50,717 bases of DNA from Bacillota bacterium (GTDB lineage Bacteria > Bacillota > Clostridia > Lachnospirales > Lachnospiraceae): NCBI GenBank assembly GCA_023435645.1, contig JAEYRK010000076.1:1-50717 (forward strand), read 5' to 3'. The position numbers and the translations under genes were made by a program. Below the pieces are notes generated by a model that made no database searches, was not told the DNA's origin, and saw only the letters and a list, made by a program, of their open reading frames with translations. Shown piece by piece: positions 7,607 to 16,670 of this stretch (position 1 is its first letter; every line of letters starts with the position of its first letter).

Positions 7607-8689
7607 ATGAAAGCGTTCTTAATTCTGGAGGATGGCAATGTTTTTACTGGTGAAAGCATTGGAGCACAGAAGGAAATCGTCAGCGAAATCGTATTCAATA
7701 CCGGAATGACAGGATATCTGGAGGTACTGACGGATCCCTCCTATGCCGGACAGAGTGTAGTAATGACCTATCCCTTAATCGGAAATTATGGAATCTGCTA
7801 TGAGGATATGGAATCGGTGAAGCCCTGGCCGGATGCCTTCATCGTAAGAGAGCTTTCAAGGACACCCAGTAATTTTCGTAATCAGGAGGATCTAAACAGC
7901 TTTCTCATTCGTAATCAAATACCGGGAATTGCGGGAATTGATACAAGAGCCTTAGTGAAGCTTCTGAGGAATAAGGGGACCATGAACGGGATGATTACCA
8001 CAAACCAGGAGTTTCGTCTGGAGGATGCACTGGCAAGAATTCATGAATATTCAGTGACAGGTGTGATTGCCGCCACCACCTGCCGACAGAAATATGTGAT
8101 ACCTTCAGAAGGGGAAGCAAAATATAAAGTGGCTTTAATGGATTATGGATTGAAGCGTAACATAGTGAAATCCCTTGCAAAGAGAGGCTGTGAGGTGACT
8201 GTGTATCCTGCCTTTACAAAGGCAGAGGAGGTGCTTGGCAGTAAGCCGGACGGAGTAATGCTATCGAACGGACCCGGAGATCCGAAGGAATGTCGGGATA
8301 TCATCGAAGAGGTGAGGCAGCTGTTTGACAGTAATACGCCGATTTTTGCAATCTGTCTCGGCCATCAGCTGCTGGCCCTGGCCAACGGTGGGGATACCAG
8401 AAAAATGAAGTACGGTCACCGGGGAGCAAACCATCCGGTGAAGGATCATAAAACTGGCAGGGTATATATCTCAACTCAGAACCACGGCTATATGGTGCTT
8501 GATGAGAGCCTGAATCCGGATATTGCAGAAATCAGCTTCACCAATGTCAATGACAGTACAGTAGAAGGCGTTCATTATCTAGGAAAAAATGTTTTTTCTG
8601 TTCAGTTTCATCCTGAGGCCTGCGCCGGGCCGATGGACAGCGAGTTTTTATTTGACCGTTTTCTTCATATGATGGAGGTGCAAGCATAA
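7607..8689 (+). CDS. carA: Carbamoyl-phosphate synthase small subunit
   Basis: This is the glutaminase subunit that releases ammonia from glutamine and channels it to CarB to make carbamoyl phosphate for pyrimidines and arginine. At 360 residues the length is normal. The N-terminal small-subunit domain is followed by a class I glutamine amidotransferase with nucleophile Cys250 in FAICLGHQ and the His335/Glu337 pair in QFHPEA. The stop overlaps the carB start in TAATG, indicating translational coupling. Regulation may act through the leader hairpin. Confidence 0.96.
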   Translation: MKAFLILEDGNVFTGESIGAQKEIVSEIVFNTGMTGYLEVLTDPSYAGQSVVMTYPLIGNYGICYEDMESVKPWPDAFIVRELSRTPSNFRNQEDLNSFLIRNQIPGIAGIDTRALVKLLRNKGTMNGMITTNQEFRLEDALARIHEYSVTGVIAATTCRQKYVIPSEGEAKYKVALMDYGLKRNIVKSLAKRGCEVTVYPAFTKAEEVLGSKPDGVMLSNGPGDPKECRDIIEEVRQLFDSNTPIFAICLGHQLLALANGGDTRKMKYGHRGANHPVKDHKTGRVYISTQNHGYMVLDESLNPDIAEISFTNVNDSTVEGVHYLGKNVFSVQFHPEACAGPMDSEFLFDRFLHMMEVQA

Positions 8690-11600
8690 TGCCGAAAAAT
8701 GAGGGTATCAAAAAGGTATTAGTCATCGGCTCCGGTCCGATTATCATAGGGCAGGCGGCAGAGTTTGATTATGCCGGTACTCAGGCCTGCCGTTCCTTAA
8801 AGGAGGAGGGAGTTACGGTAGTACTGGTTAACTCCAATCCTGCCACGATTATGACGGATAAGGAGATTGCCGATTATGTATATATCGAACCCCTGACACC
8901 GGAATTTGTGAAGAGAATTATATGTAAGGAGAAGCCAGACAGCGTACTTCCGACGCTGGGAGGTCAGGCAGCCTTAAATATCGCCATGGAGCTGGAGGAG
9001 TCCGGCTTTTTGCTAGAGAACGAAGTGAGGCTGATTGGTACGACCGCCGATACCATCAAGAAGGCAGAGGACCGACTGGAATTTAAGAGGACGATGGAGA
9101 AGATCGGAGAGCCCTGTGCAGCCAGCGAGGTGGTAACCACAGTGGAGGCGGCATTATCCTTTGCTGACACCATCGGTTATCCCGTGGTGGTCCGTCCTGC
9201 CTATACCCTCGGTGGAAGCGGTGGCGGTATCGCAGGGAATCAGGAGGAGCTGATTGGAATATGCACCAACGGGCTCAGGCTGAGCCGGGTTGGGCAATGC
9301 CTGATTGAGCGCTGCATCTCCGGCTGGAAGGAGATTGAATATGAGGTGATGCGGGACAGCAGGGGAAACTGTATCACCGTGTGTAATATGGAGAATATCG
9401 ATCCGGTGGGAGTACATACCGGAGATAGTATTGTCGTTGCTCCCTCTCAGACCCTAGGGGATAAGGAATACCAGATGCTTCGTAGTGCATCTTTGAATAT
9501 CATCACGGAGCTGGGAATCACAGGGGGCTGCAATGTGCAGTTTGCACTCCATCCCGAGACCTTTGAATATTGTGTCATTGAGGTCAATCCCAGAGTAAGC
9601 CGTTCCTCCGCCCTGGCTTCCAAGGCGACCGGATATCCGATTGCAAAGGTGGCGGCGAAGATTGCACTGGGATATCATCTGGATGAAATTAAGAATGCTG
9701 TGACTGGGAAAACCTATGCCAGCTTTGAACCGACTCTGGACTATGTCGTTGTAAAGATACCAAAATGGCCCTTTGATAAATTCATTACCGCCAAGAGATC
9801 CCTGACCACCCAGATGAAGGCAACGGGTGAGGTGATGGCGATCAGTACAAATTTTGAAGCAGCACTGATGAAGGCTCTGCGATCTCTGGAGCAAAATATC
9901 TACAGTCTTCGGTATGGTAATTATTCATCCTTGACAACGGAGGAAATCCATTCCGAGCTAAAGCAGGTGGATGACAGGCGCTTATTTGTCATCGCTGAAG
10001 CCATCCGTAGAGGCATATCCTACGAGGAGATCCATCAGATTACAAAGATAGACCTTTGGTTCATTGATAAGCTGGCGATCCTAGTGGAACAGGAGAGGGA
10101 GCTGGAGGAAGGAGTCTTGACCCCGGAGCTCTTGGGGGAGGCCAAGCGCCTTGGTTTTCCGGATCGTGTCATAGCACAGCTTACCGGAACACCGGAGGAG
10201 GAAATTAAGGCCCTCCGTAAGCAAAATGGGATCATCGCTGCCTATAAGATGGTGGATACCTGTGCTGCTGAGTTTGATGCTGAGACTCCCTATTATTACT
10301 CCTGCTTCGGAAGTGTGAATGAGGTAGAGAAAACCAGCGGAAGGCGTAAAATCATGGTGCTGGGCTCCGGGCCAATCCGAATCGGACAGGGGATAGAGTT
10401 TGATTACTGCTCGGTGCACAGCGTATGGGCCTTGTCGAAGAGCGGCTGTGAAACGATTATTGTTAATAATAACCCTGAAACGGTCAGTACCGATTTTGAT
10501 ATCGCAGATAAGCTATACTTTGAGCCACTTACCCCAGAGGATGTGGAAAACATTGTGGAGCTGGAAAAGCCGGACGGTGCTGTGGTTCAATTTGGTGGTC
10601 AGACGGCAATCAAGCTGACCCAGGCACTGCTTCAGATGGGGGTACCCATTCTGGGGACCTCAGCTGCAGATGTGGATGCCGCAGAGGATCGTAAGCTGTT
10701 CGACCAAATCCTTGAGGACTGTAGCATACCCAGACCGGAGGGCAGGACGGTATATACCACAGAGGAGGCCCTGGCAGCGGCGAATACATTAGGTTATCCG
10801 GTCCTGGTACGTCCCTCCTATGTCCTGGGTGGACAGGGGATGCAGATTGCGATATCCGATGAGGATATCATAGAATTTATGCGTATTATCAATTTAAACG
10901 TACAGGAGCATCCAATTCTGGTAGATAAGTACCTGATGGGCAAAGAGGTGGAAGTGGATGCCGTCTGTGATGGAGAGGATATCCTGATCCCGGGCATTAT
11001 GGAGCATATCGAACGGGCCGGAATACATTCCGGTGACAGCATATCGGTCTACCCCTCCCGCTCCATCAGCCAGCGGATGAAGGTAAGTATTGTGAATTAC
11101 ACGAGACTATTGGCGAATTCACTTCATGTCATCGGATTAATTAACATACAATTCATCGTTCATAAGGAGCAGGTTTATGTCATTGAGGTAAATCCCAGAT
11201 CCAGCCGTACGGTTCCTTATATCAGCAAAGTGACAAATTTACCGATCGTGGATATCGCAACCAGGGTTATTCTTGGAGAGAAGATTAAGGGGATGGGGCT
11301 GACACCGGGATTATGGCCGGAATCTGAATATATTGCTATCAAAATGCCCGTATTTTCCTTTGAGAAGCTCCGTGGAGCAGAGATCAGTCTGGGGCCTGAA
11401 ATGAAGTCCACCGGGGAATGCTTAGGGATCGCTAAGGAATTCCATGAGGCATTATATAAGGCCTTCCTGGGAGCCGGCATCAGTCTGCCAAGGCATAAGA
11501 AAATGATCATGACGGTGAAAAACTCAGATAAGGAGGAGGCAGTGGAGATCGGAAGACGCTTTGCTGCTCTGGGTTATGAAATCTATGCCACGGACGGTAC

Positions 11601-11886
11601 AGCAAATGCCTTACGAGAAGGTGGAGTTCCAGCCATTGTCATTCAAAAGATTGAAGAAGGCAGCCCCAATATTCTGGATCTAATCCTGGAGCATCACATT
11701 GATCTGGTGATTAATACCCCGACACAGGGCAGGGATAAGACCAGAGATGGCTTTCTGATCCGCCGTGTCTCCATAGAAACCGGAGTTACCTGCTTTACCT
11801 CTCTGGACACCGCCTCTGCCTTGCTAACCAGTATGGAGAATGAGGATCCCCAGAATCTGACCTTAGTGGATATCGCAAGTATTTAA
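8689..11886 (+). CDS. carB: Carbamoyl-phosphate synthase large subunit
   Basis: This is the synthetase subunit, using two ATP, bicarbonate and CarA-derived ammonia to form carbamoyl phosphate. The 1065 residues show the expected internal duplication. The first ATP-grasp half starts KKVLVIGSGPIIIGQAAEFDY; the second starts near residue 550 with IMVLGSGPIRIGQGIEFDY. Each half has a glycine-rich loop (TLGGSGGG and VLGGQGMQ) and a metal-binding EVNPR motif. The C-terminal MGS-like allosteric domain (about 935-1060) is complete. It directly follows carA and is closed by a strong terminator. Confidence 0.97.
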   Translation: MPKNEGIKKVLVIGSGPIIIGQAAEFDYAGTQACRSLKEEGVTVVLVNSNPATIMTDKEIADYVYIEPLTPEFVKRIICKEKPDSVLPTLGGQAALNIAMELEESGFLLENEVRLIGTTADTIKKAEDRLEFKRTMEKIGEPCAASEVVTTVEAALSFADTIGYPVVVRPAYTLGGSGGGIAGNQEELIGICTNGLRLSRVGQCLIERCISGWKEIEYEVMRDSRGNCITVCNMENIDPVGVHTGDSIVVAPSQTLGDKEYQMLRSASLNIITELGITGGCNVQFALHPETFEYCVIEVNPRVSRSSALASKATGYPIAKVAAKIALGYHLDEIKNAVTGKTYASFEPTLDYVVVKIPKWPFDKFITAKRSLTTQMKATGEVMAISTNFEAALMKALRSLEQNIYSLRYGNYSSLTTEEIHSELKQVDDRRLFVIAEAIRRGISYEEIHQITKIDLWFIDKLAILVEQERELEEGVLTPELLGEAKRLGFPDRVIAQLTGTPEEEIKALRKQNGIIAAYKMVDTCAAEFDAETPYYYSCFGSVNEVEKTSGRRKIMVLGSGPIRIGQGIEFDYCSVHSVWALSKSGCETIIVNNNPETVSTDFDIADKLYFEPLTPEDVENIVELEKPDGAVVQFGGQTAIKLTQALLQMGVPILGTSAADVDAAEDRKLFDQILEDCSIPRPEGRTVYTTEEALAAANTLGYPVLVRPSYVLGGQGMQIAISDEDIIEFMRIINLNVQEHPILVDKYLMGKEVEVDAVCDGEDILIPGIMEHIERAGIHSGDSISVYPSRSISQRMKVSIVNYTRLLANSLHVIGLINIQFIVHKEQVYVIEVNPRSSRTVPYISKVTNLPIVDIATRVILGEKIKGMGLTPGLWPESEYIAIKMPVFSFEKLRGAEISLGPEMKSTGECLGIAKEFHEALYKAFLGAGISLPRHKKMIMTVKNSDKEEAVEIGRRFAALGYEIYATDGTANALREGGVPAIVIQKIEEGSPNILDLILEHHIDLVINTPTQGRDKTRDGFLIRRVSIETGVTCFTSLDTASALLTSMENEDPQNLTLVDIASI

Positions 11887-11906
11887 GTATTACTGAACTT
11901 CTCATG

Positions 11907-11958
11907 AAAAGAGGAAGCTTTGGATCCATTCGTATGGAGAACCAAAGCTTCCTCTTTT
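11907..11958 (+). terminator. carAB terminator
   Basis: A 17-bp perfect inverted repeat, AAAAGAGGAAGCTTTGG (11907-11923) and its complement (11942-11958), sits 21 bp after carB. The right arm ends in TTTT. The A/T ends would let it act on either strand. Confidence 0.85.
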
Positions 11959-12087
11959 CAATTGGAATACATAATAATTATGAAAGGAACTATTTTTCAT
12001 ATCAGTGCACGTGGCAGATAAACAAACCTTATATTTAGATATGAAGTGCTACAAGGTTAGTCCTTTAAGGAGAAATTCAGTTTGAGA

Positions 12088-12456
12088 TTATTTCGCAGGA
12101 ATGATCTCCAACCAATAGCCATCCGGGTCACTGATAAAGTAGATTCCCATGCCGGGATTCTCATAGCAGATACAGCCCATTTCTTTGTGCTTTTCATAAG
12201 CAGCCTGATAGTCCTCCGTGAGGAAAGCCAGATGGATCTCATTATCCCCAAGGTTATAAGGACGATCCCAATCCCTGAGCCAGGTCAGCTCCAGTTGGTG
12301 TCCGGTGGAACCGTCACTCAGATAGACAATGATGAACTCCCCGGACTGCGGTGTATGACGCTTTACTTCCTTTAGACCAAGGGCCTTCTCATAAAATTCC
12401 AGAGACCTGTTAAGGTCAAATACATTTAAGTTATTATGGACAAATCTAAAATTCAT
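12088..12456 (-). CDS. gloA: VOC/glyoxalase I family protein, lactoylglutathione lyase-like
   Basis: This 122-residue protein is a vicinal-oxygen-chelate metalloenzyme close to glyoxalase I, which converts the methylglyoxal hemithioacetal to a lactoyl thioester. The four expected metal ligands are present at about the E. coli GlxI positions: His7 (RFVHNNL), Glu56 (QLELTW), His75 (IHLAF) and Glu117 (YWLEII). It has the two repeated beta-alpha-beta-beta-beta modules of the family. Many clostridia lack glutathione, so the true thiol cofactor is uncertain. The gene stands alone. Confidence 0.82.
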   Translation of the reverse strand: MNFRFVHNNLNVFDLNRSLEFYEKALGLKEVKRHTPQSGEFIIVYLSDGSTGHQLELTWLRDWDRPYNLGDNEIHLAFLTEDYQAAYEKHKEMGCICYENPGMGIYFISDPDGYWLEIIPAK

Positions 12457-12539
12457 AATCGAACCTCCGATATTTTAATGTTCCTATTGATAGGGGCTTC
12501 TGATAGCAGTACAGGGTGATTACTACCTGCTTCCTTCCT

Positions 12540-12568
12540 ATTATATCATGATTGCTTAGGGAGCAATA
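12540..12568 (-). promoter_or_regulatory. Possible promoter of the glyoxalase gene
   Basis: On the minus strand, TATTGC (12568-12563) and a perfect TATAAT (12545-12540) are 17 bases apart. An ATTGC/GCAAT inverted repeat (12551-12567) overlaps the spacer and could be an operator. The rest of the gap to 12733 shows nothing recognisable. Confidence 0.35.
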
Positions 12569-12733
12569 GAGGTAACATCATTTTTTTTATCCTGGTCGGA
12601 ACCTATGAGTATTCCTGAGTGATATCGTCTCAACTTCTGTAATGATTTACTACTTTCAGCAATTATACCTGATTAAGGGAGGCAAATCTACTAAATATTA
12701 TCTGAACACCAAGAAATTACCCGGAATAAAATA

Positions 12734-12757
12734 CGAGACAGGTATTTACCTGCCTCG
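12734..12757 (-). terminator. Terminator after the Ig-like secreted protein gene
   Basis: CGAGGCAGGT (12757-12748, minus strand) pairs with ACCTGTCTCG (12743-12734) around a 4-base loop with one mismatch, followed by a T-rich tail TATTTTATT. It lies 60 bp after the stop of the gene at 12817-13707. Confidence 0.6.
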
Positions 12758-12816
12758 CTAGAATATGCTATATTAGTATACGTTGATTGTTACGTCAGTG
12801 AAATTACTTCTGTAAA

Positions 12817-13707
12817 TTAATTTACGGTGGTTTTTGCTGCAAGCTCCTTACGAAGCTCAGACAATTTAAACCTGCTCTCTAGAAATTTATCCAGTGACTC
12901 TACCAGGGTCTCGGTGGTTTTAGCAGTTGGTGTTGGTGTCGCAGTGACATCCAAGGCCTCTGAGCTACCATTAAAGAACTCTGAAAGAGCGGAATTTAAT
13001 GCATCCTCTGATATCATATTCAGCTCGGAGTGCTCATAAAAATAAGTATCCAAGGGAAGAACATCTTCCGGATTTACTACAATTGTACTGCAATAAGCAA
13101 ATTTATTTTTACCTTCCGCGTTCAGGGCATCGATTTTAGCAAATAAATAGGTAAAGCCATATTTTTTGCCGGTTGCCCGCCCACCGGGGCTGATGTAAGC
13201 AATTGTAGCATCATGGCTTGAGAAGATTGCATTTTCGGCCGTATTACTTGGCTTCAAAATTACACTTAAGGAATCGCTCTTCTCTATGCCAAGGATAATT
13301 CTTGATCTTGTCATCTTGACACTGAAGGCCGGAGGGCCTACGGTGACGTCGCAGGTTAAGTTGGTTGAATTCAGGCCATCCTTTATGGTTGCTGTGATGG
13401 TAGTGGTACCTACCATCTTAGCAAAAATGATACCGTCTTCGCTGACAGTAGCAATTTCCACATCGGCTGACCGATAACTGACCTTTGCAGTTTCGCTTAA
13501 ATTATATACTTTAAGGGGTAAGGGAAATGCTTTGCCCTTTACCCAAATAATATTGTATAAGTTCAACCGATAGCCATCGCTTTTTTCTCTTTCAACCGTG
13601 TTAGCATATGCCGTAGCAACCCTGTTCGGATTGAGCTCCGGCAATATAACCGTAAGTAATAGAAATAAGCCCAAGGAGATAAAGCATTTAATAAGGTTCT
13701 TTTTCAT
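12817..13707 (-). CDS. Secreted protein with bacterial Ig-like (BIG2-type) domains
   Basis: This is a 296-residue exported protein of unknown function. Residues 1-36 form a signal peptide (MKKN, a hydrophobic core, cleavage near AYA-N). Residues about 50-125 and 127-210 each resemble a BIG2-type Ig-like domain: the first has VSYRSADVEIATVSEDGIIFAK followed by GTTTITATI, and the second repeats the pattern less well (SVILKPSNTAENAIFSSHD). The C-terminal 80 residues are Thr/Ala/Glu-rich and probably flexible or helical. There is no sortase motif or S-layer domain. It is divergent from the two-component system at 14 kb, so it could be a target of that system, but this is only position-based. Confidence 0.7.
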   Translation of the reverse strand: MKKNLIKCFISLGLFLLLTVILPELNPNRVATAYANTVEREKSDGYRLNLYNIIWVKGKAFPLPLKVYNLSETAKVSYRSADVEIATVSEDGIIFAKMVGTTTITATIKDGLNSTNLTCDVTVGPPAFSVKMTRSRIILGIEKSDSLSVILKPSNTAENAIFSSHDATIAYISPGGRATGKKYGFTYLFAKIDALNAEGKNKFAYCSTIVVNPEDVLPLDTYFYEHSELNMISEDALNSALSEFFNGSSEALDVTATPTPTAKTTETLVESLDKFLESRFKLSELRKELAAKTTVN

Positions 13708-13876
13708 TGTACTTCCTCCAGGTAATGGAAACTCCTTATGTCACATCCTATCTATTCTATTAAGAAGATAACATTTGTTTTTGTCAGAAAAGTGTCATTT
13801 TGTAAAAATTTTTATAATTTATTTGCTTGGGATAAAAGGGAAGAACTGGTAATGTTACTATCATAAGTTTTTCTAC

Positions 13877-13904
13877 TTGTTTTATTCGTATGATTTAATA
13901 TAAT
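13877..13904 (+). promoter_or_regulatory. Promoter of the two-component operon
   Basis: TTGTTT (13877-13882) and TATAAT (13899-13904) are separated by 16 bases. The leader to the response regulator start is about 110 nt. No operator is evident in the 13.7-14.0 kb gap. Confidence 0.5.
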
Positions 13905-14022
13905 ATAGTTATAGTGTAACTTAAGAGGATAACAAGGAACAATAGGAACGGTTGGATGCTTGTAGGAAAGTCATCCGATCTGCATTTACACGAGAAAAGG
14001 ATATTCAGAGGAGGATATGAAG

Positions 14023-14718
14023 ATGCAGCACATTCTTATTGCTGATGATAACCGAGACATTACGGACATCTTATCAACTTACTCGAAAATGGAAGGCTTT
14101 GAACCTGTAGTTGCAGGAGACGGTGAAGAAGCAATCAGACTGTTTACGGAATATAATCCGGAGGTAGTACTTCTGGATGTGATGATGCCTAAGGAAGATG
14201 GCTATGAGGTATGCAGGAAGATCAGAAGTAAATCCAATGTGCCGGTGATATTAATTACTGCACGAGGTGAGGATTTTGATAAGATTATGGGTCTGGATAT
14301 CGGTGCAGACGACTACATAGTAAAACCCTTTAGCCCTCGAGAGGTGATGGCCAGGGTAAGGGCAGTTATGAGGAGAATGGCCAAGTCCACTATGGAGACT
14401 AGCTCGGGAAATACGCTTAGTATTGGGAATCTTGAGATAAATTTAGAGGAGTATACTTTACATATCGGAGGTAAGAAGATCGCCCTGACCAAGAAAGAAA
14501 TTGAGACCATGTGGACCCTGGCAACCAACCCGAATAAGGTATTTACCAGGGATAATCTGCTGGATAGCTTATGGGGCTTTGATTATTTCGGGGATAGCCG
14601 GACGGTTGATTCCCATATTAAACGCTTAAGAGCAAAGCTTGATGTGGAAGATCATCCTGCATGGACAATCAAAACCATCTGGGGTGTCGGATATAAATTT
14701 GAAATTGCAGAAAAATAA
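14023..14718 (+). CDS. OmpR/PhoB-family response regulator
   Basis: This is a DNA-binding response regulator paired with the kinase that follows. Receiver domain (residues 1-118) has the acidic pair Asp8-Asp9, phospho-acceptor Asp52 in LLDVMMP, Thr79 and Lys101 in IVKPFSP. The C-terminal winged helix (about 135-230) has the OmpR-type end DSRTVDSHIKRLRAKL and WGVGYKF. Two in-frame ATGs lie at 14017 and 14023. The second is preferred because GAGGAGG (14008-14014) lies 8 bases before it, against 2 for the first. A hairpin and a 20-bp palindrome separate it from the kinase. The regulon is unknown. Confidence 0.92.
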   Translation: MQHILIADDNRDITDILSTYSKMEGFEPVVAGDGEEAIRLFTEYNPEVVLLDVMMPKEDGYEVCRKIRSKSNVPVILITARGEDFDKIMGLDIGADDYIVKPFSPREVMARVRAVMRRMAKSTMETSSGNTLSIGNLEINLEEYTLHIGGKKIALTKKEIETMWTLATNPNKVFTRDNLLDSLWGFDYFGDSRTVDSHIKRLRAKLDVEDHPAWTIKTIWGVGYKFEIAEK

Positions 14719-14742
14719 AGGTACGCCTAGCAGCCAACTTAA

Positions 14743-14799
14743 AAAAGTATGAGGCCAGCCGCTTCATACTTTTGAGCTTTTGTCCTGATATCAGGACAA
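14743..14799 (+). repeat. Hairpin plus 20-bp perfect palindrome between regulator and kinase genes
   Basis: AAAAGTATGA (14743-14752) pairs with TCATACTTTT (14764-14773), a 10-bp stem with an 11-base loop. Immediately after, TTGTCCTGATATCAGGACAA (14780-14799) is a perfect 20-bp palindrome. The first could be a partial terminator reducing kinase expression. The second could be an operator or an RNA hairpin, 28 bp before the kinase start. Confidence 0.8.
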
Positions 14800-14827
14800 G
14801 TACTCAGTCCGTCAATCGGAGGCATAT

Positions 14828-16312
14828 ATGTCTAAAGAAAAGAAGATACCTACCTATAACCGATTATTTTTTAAGCTATACCTAAATTATGCTTTGATGC
14901 TATTGGTAACAGCTGTCCTGATTTGCTTCATCTTCATCAGACTTTATGAAAGTACCACGATGACAAATAACAGAGAACAGGTGCAGGAACAGGCGAAGAA
15001 TTTTGCTTCCATGATTACAGATGAATTCATCAGCAACGAAAAATACCATGAATATCTGGATAGCTATAAAAAGCTGACTAAAATTACTGGCTTGGATATC
15101 TGGACCATAGCAAATCCTAAGGCTAAGCATCCAATGGATGAGAGGCTGACAACAAATTCCTATGAAGAATTGGCAGAGTCTGAGGATTATAGGGACTATA
15201 TTCATCTGGTGGACAAAGCCTTCAATAATGAGCAGGAATACAGCTTTAATTATGACGAGATCTACCAGGTGCAAACGATTACGATGGCTGTTCCGATCTA
15301 TGGAATAAACAGGGATGAGGTAGTAGGGGCTGTACTTCTAAAAAACCCGGTAACAGAGCTGAAGGACATCCTAAACGGAAGCTTAAGAATTATTATTTAC
15401 AGCAGCGTGGCAGCCTTGGCAATTTCCTTCATTATTATTATATTATTTGCTACAGAGCTGGCGCTCCCCATATCCCGGATGAGAATAACCGCATTGGAGC
15501 TGGCGGCTGGAAACTATAGCAGTAAGACTGGAATCAACCGGAAGGATGAGATCGGTGATCTGGCAAAAACCGTGGATATTCTGTCCGATAAGCTGATGGA
15601 GAATGACATCCAACGAAAGAATTTGGACCAGATGAGGTTGGATTTCTTCGCAAATGTCTCTCATGAGCTAAGAACACCGATTACGGTATTACGGGCATAT
15701 ACAGAAACTCTGGTGGACGGAGTTGTTCAGGAGCAGGATAAGGTGGAGCAGTATTATGACCGAATGCTTTCAGAGTGCAAAACCATGGAGAGATTAGTGG
15801 GCGATCTGCTGCTGCTTTCAAAAATGCAGAATCCTGACTTTGTCATCGAAAAGGAACCGGTTAATTTAGTTCAGGTATTTGAGGATATTATCCGAAGTGC
15901 CGGTGCAATGGCTGAGAGGAAAAATATCAATATTGAAGTGGTAAAGGATAGCCCCATCCTGATGATGCATGGGGATTATGATCGCCTGAGACAAATGTTT
16001 ATGGTAATCCTTGACAATGCCATAAAGTTCTCAAACGAAAATAAAACTGTTCACATAAATATATCAAAGAAGGACAAAATAATGATATCCATCAGAGATG
16101 AAGGCATTGGAATTGATTCTTCCGATATTGCCAACATTTTTGAGAAGTTTTACAAGACGAATCTTCGGCAGAATGCCAGTGGAACAGGGCTGGGATTGGC
16201 GATTGCGAAGCAGATCGCGATAAAGCACGAGGGCAGTATTGAGGTATCCTCAACCCCCGGAGTAGGAAGCACCTTCTTATTTACATTCCCTATAAATGAA
16301 CTGAGCTTCTAA
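14828..16312 (+). CDS. Sensor histidine kinase
   Basis: This is a membrane-bound kinase of 494 residues. Order: TM1 (about 12-35), an extracytoplasmic sensor region of about 150 residues with no recognised domain, TM2 (about 186-208), HAMP (about 210-262), HisKA with phospho-acceptor His279 in NVSHELRTP, and HATPase_c with N-box VILDNAIKFSN, G1 RDEGIGID, F-box IFEKFYK and G2 GTGLGLAIAK. All catalytic motifs are intact. CGGAGG lies 5 bases before the ATG. It is co-directional with the response regulator and is presumably its partner. The stimulus is unknown; the overall layout resembles WalK/PhoR-type kinases without a PAS domain. Confidence 0.93.
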   Translation: MSKEKKIPTYNRLFFKLYLNYALMLLVTAVLICFIFIRLYESTTMTNNREQVQEQAKNFASMITDEFISNEKYHEYLDSYKKLTKITGLDIWTIANPKAKHPMDERLTTNSYEELAESEDYRDYIHLVDKAFNNEQEYSFNYDEIYQVQTITMAVPIYGINRDEVVGAVLLKNPVTELKDILNGSLRIIIYSSVAALAISFIIIILFATELALPISRMRITALELAAGNYSSKTGINRKDEIGDLAKTVDILSDKLMENDIQRKNLDQMRLDFFANVSHELRTPITVLRAYTETLVDGVVQEQDKVEQYYDRMLSECKTMERLVGDLLLLSKMQNPDFVIEKEPVNLVQVFEDIIRSAGAMAERKNINIEVVKDSPILMMHGDYDRLRQMFMVILDNAIKFSNENKTVHINISKKDKIMISIRDEGIGIDSSDIANIFEKFYKTNLRQNASGTGLGLAIAKQIAIKHEGSIEVSSTPGVGSTFLFTFPINELSF

Positions 16313-16342
16313 GAAATACCTATCAAAAAAAAGATAAAAAAC

Positions 16343-16371
16343 TTGAATCACGGAGGAAGATACGGTATAAT
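16343..16371 (+). promoter_or_regulatory. Sigma-A promoter of the 16.4-kb non-coding RNA
   Basis: TTGAAT (16343-16348) and a perfect TATAAT (16366-16371) are 17 bases apart. Transcription is expected to start near 16378. Confidence 0.7.
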
Positions 16372-16377
16372 TAGTGT

Positions 16378-16595
16378 ATCAGAAATCCTGAGATGTGCGA
16401 TACTCCTGTAATTTTGAACCTACATGATATAATAAGGGATTCCTACATTTGTAAGTGGATGTCAGGCCGCCGTTTGTAGCGGAAGGCAGAAGCTTATATG
16501 CGGTTACCCACCTAGCTTGGCTAGGAGTCAAAATGCAGGAAACGGCATTTTGGGTATAATACCAAAGAGAAAGGCGGCTACGGCCGCTTTCTTTT
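16378..16595 (+). ncRNA. ssrS: Structured non-coding RNA, probable 6S RNA
   Basis: This stretch has its own promoter and terminator and no convincing ORF. A long-range helix closes it: ATTTTGA-A-CCTA (16411-16422) pairs with TAGG-AG-TCAAAAT (16522-16534) and continues outward as CCTG (16405-16408) with CAGG (16536-16539). The region between can fold as an interrupted rod, with GTGG (16455-16458) able to pair with CCAC (16508-16511), which fits 6S RNA, the promoter mimic that binds sigma-A RNA polymerase. The 3' strand can instead form local hairpins CCTAGC-TTG-GCTAGG and CAAAATGC/GCATTTTG. The 6S call rests on size, the rod fold and remembered resemblance to Firmicute 6S sequences. Another RNA class is possible. 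Confidence 0.6.
16569..16595 (+). terminator. Terminator of the 16.4-kb non-coding RNA
   Basis: GCGGC (16574-16578) pairs with GCCGC (16583-16587) around TACG, extended by GAAA with TTTC past one bulged G, then TTTT (16592-16595). Confidence 0.75.
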
Positions 16596-16670
16596 ATCAT
16601 ATCTTTTCTGCTTGTCGAGTGAGACTACAATGAATTTCATAGAACCGGTTAAGGCTCAAGCTTCCCGGTA

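Noticed and set aside
16461..16495. SRP RNA domain IV resemblance (GTCAGG ... GGAAGGCAGAAGC)
   Set aside because: The GGAA tetraloop and the symmetric/asymmetric loop order of SRP RNA are not present.
16379..16600. 73-codon minus-strand frame across the non-coding RNA
   Set aside because: The plus strand has a consensus promoter, terminator and strong structure; the frame has no coding features.
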